A stretch of 64,000 bases of DNA, from the NCBI RefSeq assembly GCF_947331465.1, contig NZ_CAMZOK010000002.1, positions 992,001-1,056,000 of the forward strand. The letters are read 5' to 3'. The notes beneath the pieces are model-generated. The model did no database searches, had not been told where the DNA came from, and saw nothing but the letters and a program-made list of their open reading frames with translations. Shown here piece by piece: positions 62,223 to 64,000 of the stretch (its first letter is position 1; each line of letters opens with the position of its first letter). A program made the position numbers and the translations under genes. The DNA comes from Shimia sp. Alg240-R146 (GTDB lineage Bacteria > Pseudomonadota > Alphaproteobacteria > Rhodobacterales > Rhodobacteraceae).

Positions 62223-63251
62223 ATGAAAATCGCCCACCGTGAGGTCGGACCCAATCAGCCGCCTTTGGTCATTGCCGAAATCGGCATCAACCACGGCGGA
62301 GACTTGAGCGTTGCCAAAGAAATGGCTCGTCTCGCGGCGCTGTCAGGCTGCGAAATGATCAAGCACCAGACCCACTTTGTCGAAGATGAAATGACCGACG
62401 AAGCCAAGGAAATTTTTCCACCCAATGCAGATGTGTCGATCTGGGACGTGATGGCGCAATGTGCGCTGTCGCCTGAGGACGAACTTGAGCTGATGCGTTA
62501 CTGCCAAGAGCTTGGCATGATCTTCATCTCCACACCGTTCTCCCGCAAAGCGGCCGATTTTTTGGCCGACGCAGGCGTGCCCGCATTTAAAATCGGATCT
62601 GGCGAAGCGGACAACCTGCCCCTGATCCGCCACATCGCCTCGTTTGGCAAACCGGTGATTATGTCGACCGGCATGCAAACCATCGAGACCATGCGCCGCT
62701 CTGTTGCCATCCTCGAGGATGCTGGCATTGACTACGCCTTGCTGGAATGCACGAACCTATATCCTTCACCGCCCGAAATTGTCTCCCTGCGCGGGGTGAG
62801 CGACCTCAAAGACGCCTTCCCGAAGGCAATTGTCGGCTTCTCCGACCACTCGATCGGCCCGGAAATGGCGCTGGCCTCCGTGGCATTGGGCGCCTGCATT
62901 TTGGAACGCCACTACACAGACACCCGTTACCGCGCAGGCCCCGATATCATCAACTCGATGGATCCGTCGGAACTGCGCCACCTTATCGACCGCTCCCGCG
63001 AAATCTGGATCGCGGCAAACAATCCAAAACAGCGCACCCAGGCCGAAGAGTCGGTTTATGCATTCGCCCGTGCATCTGTTGTGGCCGACAAAGACCTGCC
63101 CGAGGGCCACCTCATCACCGAAGCCGACATCTGGGCCCGCCGCCCGGGGTCCGGCGAAATTGCAGGGTATGATTTTGACAAAGTGGTCGGCAAGACATTG
63201 AACAAAGCCGTGAGCCGCAACACGCAGTTGCGCTGGTCGGATTTGGACTAA
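62223..63251 (+). CDS. N-acetylneuraminate synthase family protein (NeuB/SpsE type)
   Basis: 342 residues. The enzyme family condenses phosphoenolpyruvate with an N-acetylated hexosamine to make a sialic or related nonulosonic acid. Landmarks are PLVIAEIGINHGGDLSVAKEMA, MIKHQTHFVEDEM, MIFISTPFSRKAADFL, FKIGSGEADNLPLI, MSTGMQT, CTNLYPSPPEIVSL, VGFSDHSIG and ERHYTDTRYRAGPD. It ends in a SAF-type domain (FARASVVADKDLPEGHLITEADIWARRPG). It begins a surface-glycan locus that continues beyond the window. Confidence 0.93.
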   Translation: MKIAHREVGPNQPPLVIAEIGINHGGDLSVAKEMARLAALSGCEMIKHQTHFVEDEMTDEAKEIFPPNADVSIWDVMAQCALSPEDELELMRYCQELGMIFISTPFSRKAADFLADAGVPAFKIGSGEADNLPLIRHIASFGKPVIMSTGMQTIETMRRSVAILEDAGIDYALLECTNLYPSPPEIVSLRGVSDLKDAFPKAIVGFSDHSIGPEMALASVALGACILERHYTDTRYRAGPDIINSMDPSELRHLIDRSREIWIAANNPKQRTQAEESVYAFARASVVADKDLPEGHLITEADIWARRPGSGEIAGYDFDKVVGKTLNKAVSRNTQLRWSDLD

Positions 63252-63261
63252 GGACACTGGT

Positions 63262-63381
63262 ATGAGTAAACTAGACGCGTATTGCCGCCAAAAAGACTGG
63301 CCAGTGATTGCGATGGCCTCAAATGCCTGTGCGGCTCAGACCGAAAACCATGAGCACGTGAAGAAGCGGACACCGAAATGA
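63262..63381 (+). CDS. Putative 39-residue protein or gene remnant coupled to the sulfotransferase
   Basis: MSKLDAYCRQKDWPVIAMAS continues to NACAAQTENHEHVKKRTPK. It has an AAGGA site eight bases before its ATG, lies 10 bp after the synthase gene, and its TGA overlaps the next ATG (ATGA). The layout suggests it is translated, if only as a coupling leader. The product is unrecognised. It could also be the 5' end of a gene broken by rearrangement. Confidence 0.4.
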   Translation: MSKLDAYCRQKDWPVIAMASNACAAQTENHEHVKKRTPK

Positions 63382-64000
63382 TACTGTCGCTGGAATATAA
63401 TTTTATTTTTTTGCATGTTCCAAAGACGGCCGGCCAATCGCTCATGGCCGCCCTTCTTCCGTTCAGCAGGGACGCAGACAAAAAATCCCTTTTGCGCCGC
63501 TTTTCACGGCGTCTGCCAATTCAAGAAACCGCTGACAAAGCGCACTTTAAAGGGCATGAAACCGCTCGTGGCTTTATTCGAAAACTTGGCCGGCCAGAGT
63601 TCGACCGCTTCAAAACTTTTGGCGTGGTGCGCAATCCCTACACGCATGCCGTTTCCCATTTTGAATATATGAAACAGTATCGCAACCGTCGGACCGCTGA
63701 GAAGGTCGGCGCCATGACGTTTACCGAATACCTCGAATATCGCCTTAAACCCGCTTTGCCTACTGAACATTTCTTTGCGCATCTGCCAGATCAGACGCAC
63801 TTCGTCGTCGACAGAGACGGCAAGATCGCGGTCGATCGGTTGTTACGTTTTGAAACCCTCGACCAAGATTTTTCTGAGGCGGCGGAGTGGCTAGGACTCG
63901 ACGGGGTTTCCATCGCACGAAGCAACGTTACCAAAGCCGCCAAAAAACCCATTACAGACTACTTTGGTGATCGAAATCTGGCCTTGATGCACGAGCTTTA
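63378..64000 (+). CDS. Sulfotransferase family 2 domain protein (3' end cut by window edge)
   Basis: Open from ATG 63378 to the window end (at least 207 residues). It begins MILSLEYNFIFLHVPKTAGQ, with HVPKTAGQS the 5'-phosphosulfate loop of PAPS-dependent sulfotransferases. FKTFGVVRNPYTHAVSHFEYM is the 3'-phosphate-binding block. RFETLDQDFSEAAEWLGL follows as in the Sulfotransfer_2 family. It would add sulfate to a surface polysaccharide or glycan, fitting the neighbouring NeuB-type gene. The C-terminus is missing. Confidence 0.88.
   Translation, partial: MILSLEYNFIFLHVPKTAGQSLMAALLPFSRDADKKSLLRRFSRRLPIQETADKAHFKGHETARGFIRKLGRPEFDRFKTFGVVRNPYTHAVSHFEYMKQYRNRRTAEKVGAMTFTEYLEYRLKPALPTEHFFAHLPDQTHFVVDRDGKIAVDRLLRFETLDQDFSEAAEWLGLDGVSIARSNVTKAAKKPITDYFGDRNLALMHEL

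Overview
The window is a 64 kb piece of an alphaproteobacterial chromosome. The gene content and order point to the marine Rhodobacterales (Roseobacter group): a ChpT-type phosphotransferase beside a DUF3553 gene, a phoR-pstSCAB-phoU-phoB locus, olsB-olsA, a ribosomal protein L21 with a helix-hairpin-helix tail, and a HupE/PPIase/DUF3604 cluster. This assignment is inferred from gene families; no 16S rRNA gene is present. Almost all of the window is ordinary chromosome. The exception is a 13.5 kb single gene for a giant surface protein.

Layout. 1-6473 (minus strand) is a branched-chain amino-acid ABC transporter operon (livK-livG-x-livF-x-x-livH-livM, livM cut by the left edge). Three small secreted-protein genes sit inside it, and two of them are bounded by short direct repeats. 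6628-12068 holds a PQQ-type sugar dehydrogenase, a pair of paralogous secreted proteins, a GlxA/AraC regulator, class II DAHP synthase and a PAS_5 protein. 12279-14342 is yicC, gmk and a gamma-carbonic anhydrase. 14431-21703 is the phosphate regulon phoR-pstS-pstC-pstA-pstB-phoU-phoB, with visible Pho boxes before phoR and before pstS. A LuxR solo (22000-22767) follows, then rpsB-tsf (minus), a GST, and olsB-olsA for ornithine lipids. DUF3553 and chpT are divergent. A minus-strand block follows: obgE-proB-proA, a GNAT, a LysE exporter, rplU-rpmA and a DUF2059 gene. tRNA-Ser(CGA) is at 35253-35342.

35568-49058 (minus) encodes a 4496-residue protein with a signal peptide, two divergent and 44 tandem about 88-residue Ig-like (He_PIG type) repeats, and a C-terminal 12-stranded autotransporter-like barrel ending in Phe. 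By eye the repeats show a higher-order period of three (A-A-B). Directly upstream on the same strand lies a three-gene set: a retropepsin-like protease (PF05618 type), an inactive-transglutaminase/7TM membrane protein and a RimK-like ATP-grasp ligase. Its product is unknown and it may act in the envelope alongside the giant protein.

53021-61533 holds an AsmA-family protein, a small secreted protein, a parvulin-like PPIase overlapping a HupE/UreJ membrane protein, an unknown secreted protein, and a convergent secreted DUF3604 (PHP-like) protein. A dead GNAT fragment (YjaB-like) lies at 61877-62008. The right end (62223-64000) begins a surface-polysaccharide locus with a NeuB-type sialic-acid synthase, a 39-codon ORF and a sulfotransferase cut by the window edge.

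Translational coupling (ATGA or TAATG overlaps) is frequent: livH/livM, ORF145/livH, ORF133/ORF145, livG/ORF203, gmk/gamma-CA, pstC/pstA, olsB/olsA, obgE/proB, the ligase cluster and PPIase/hupE. All family assignments come from reading motifs; no database search was run.
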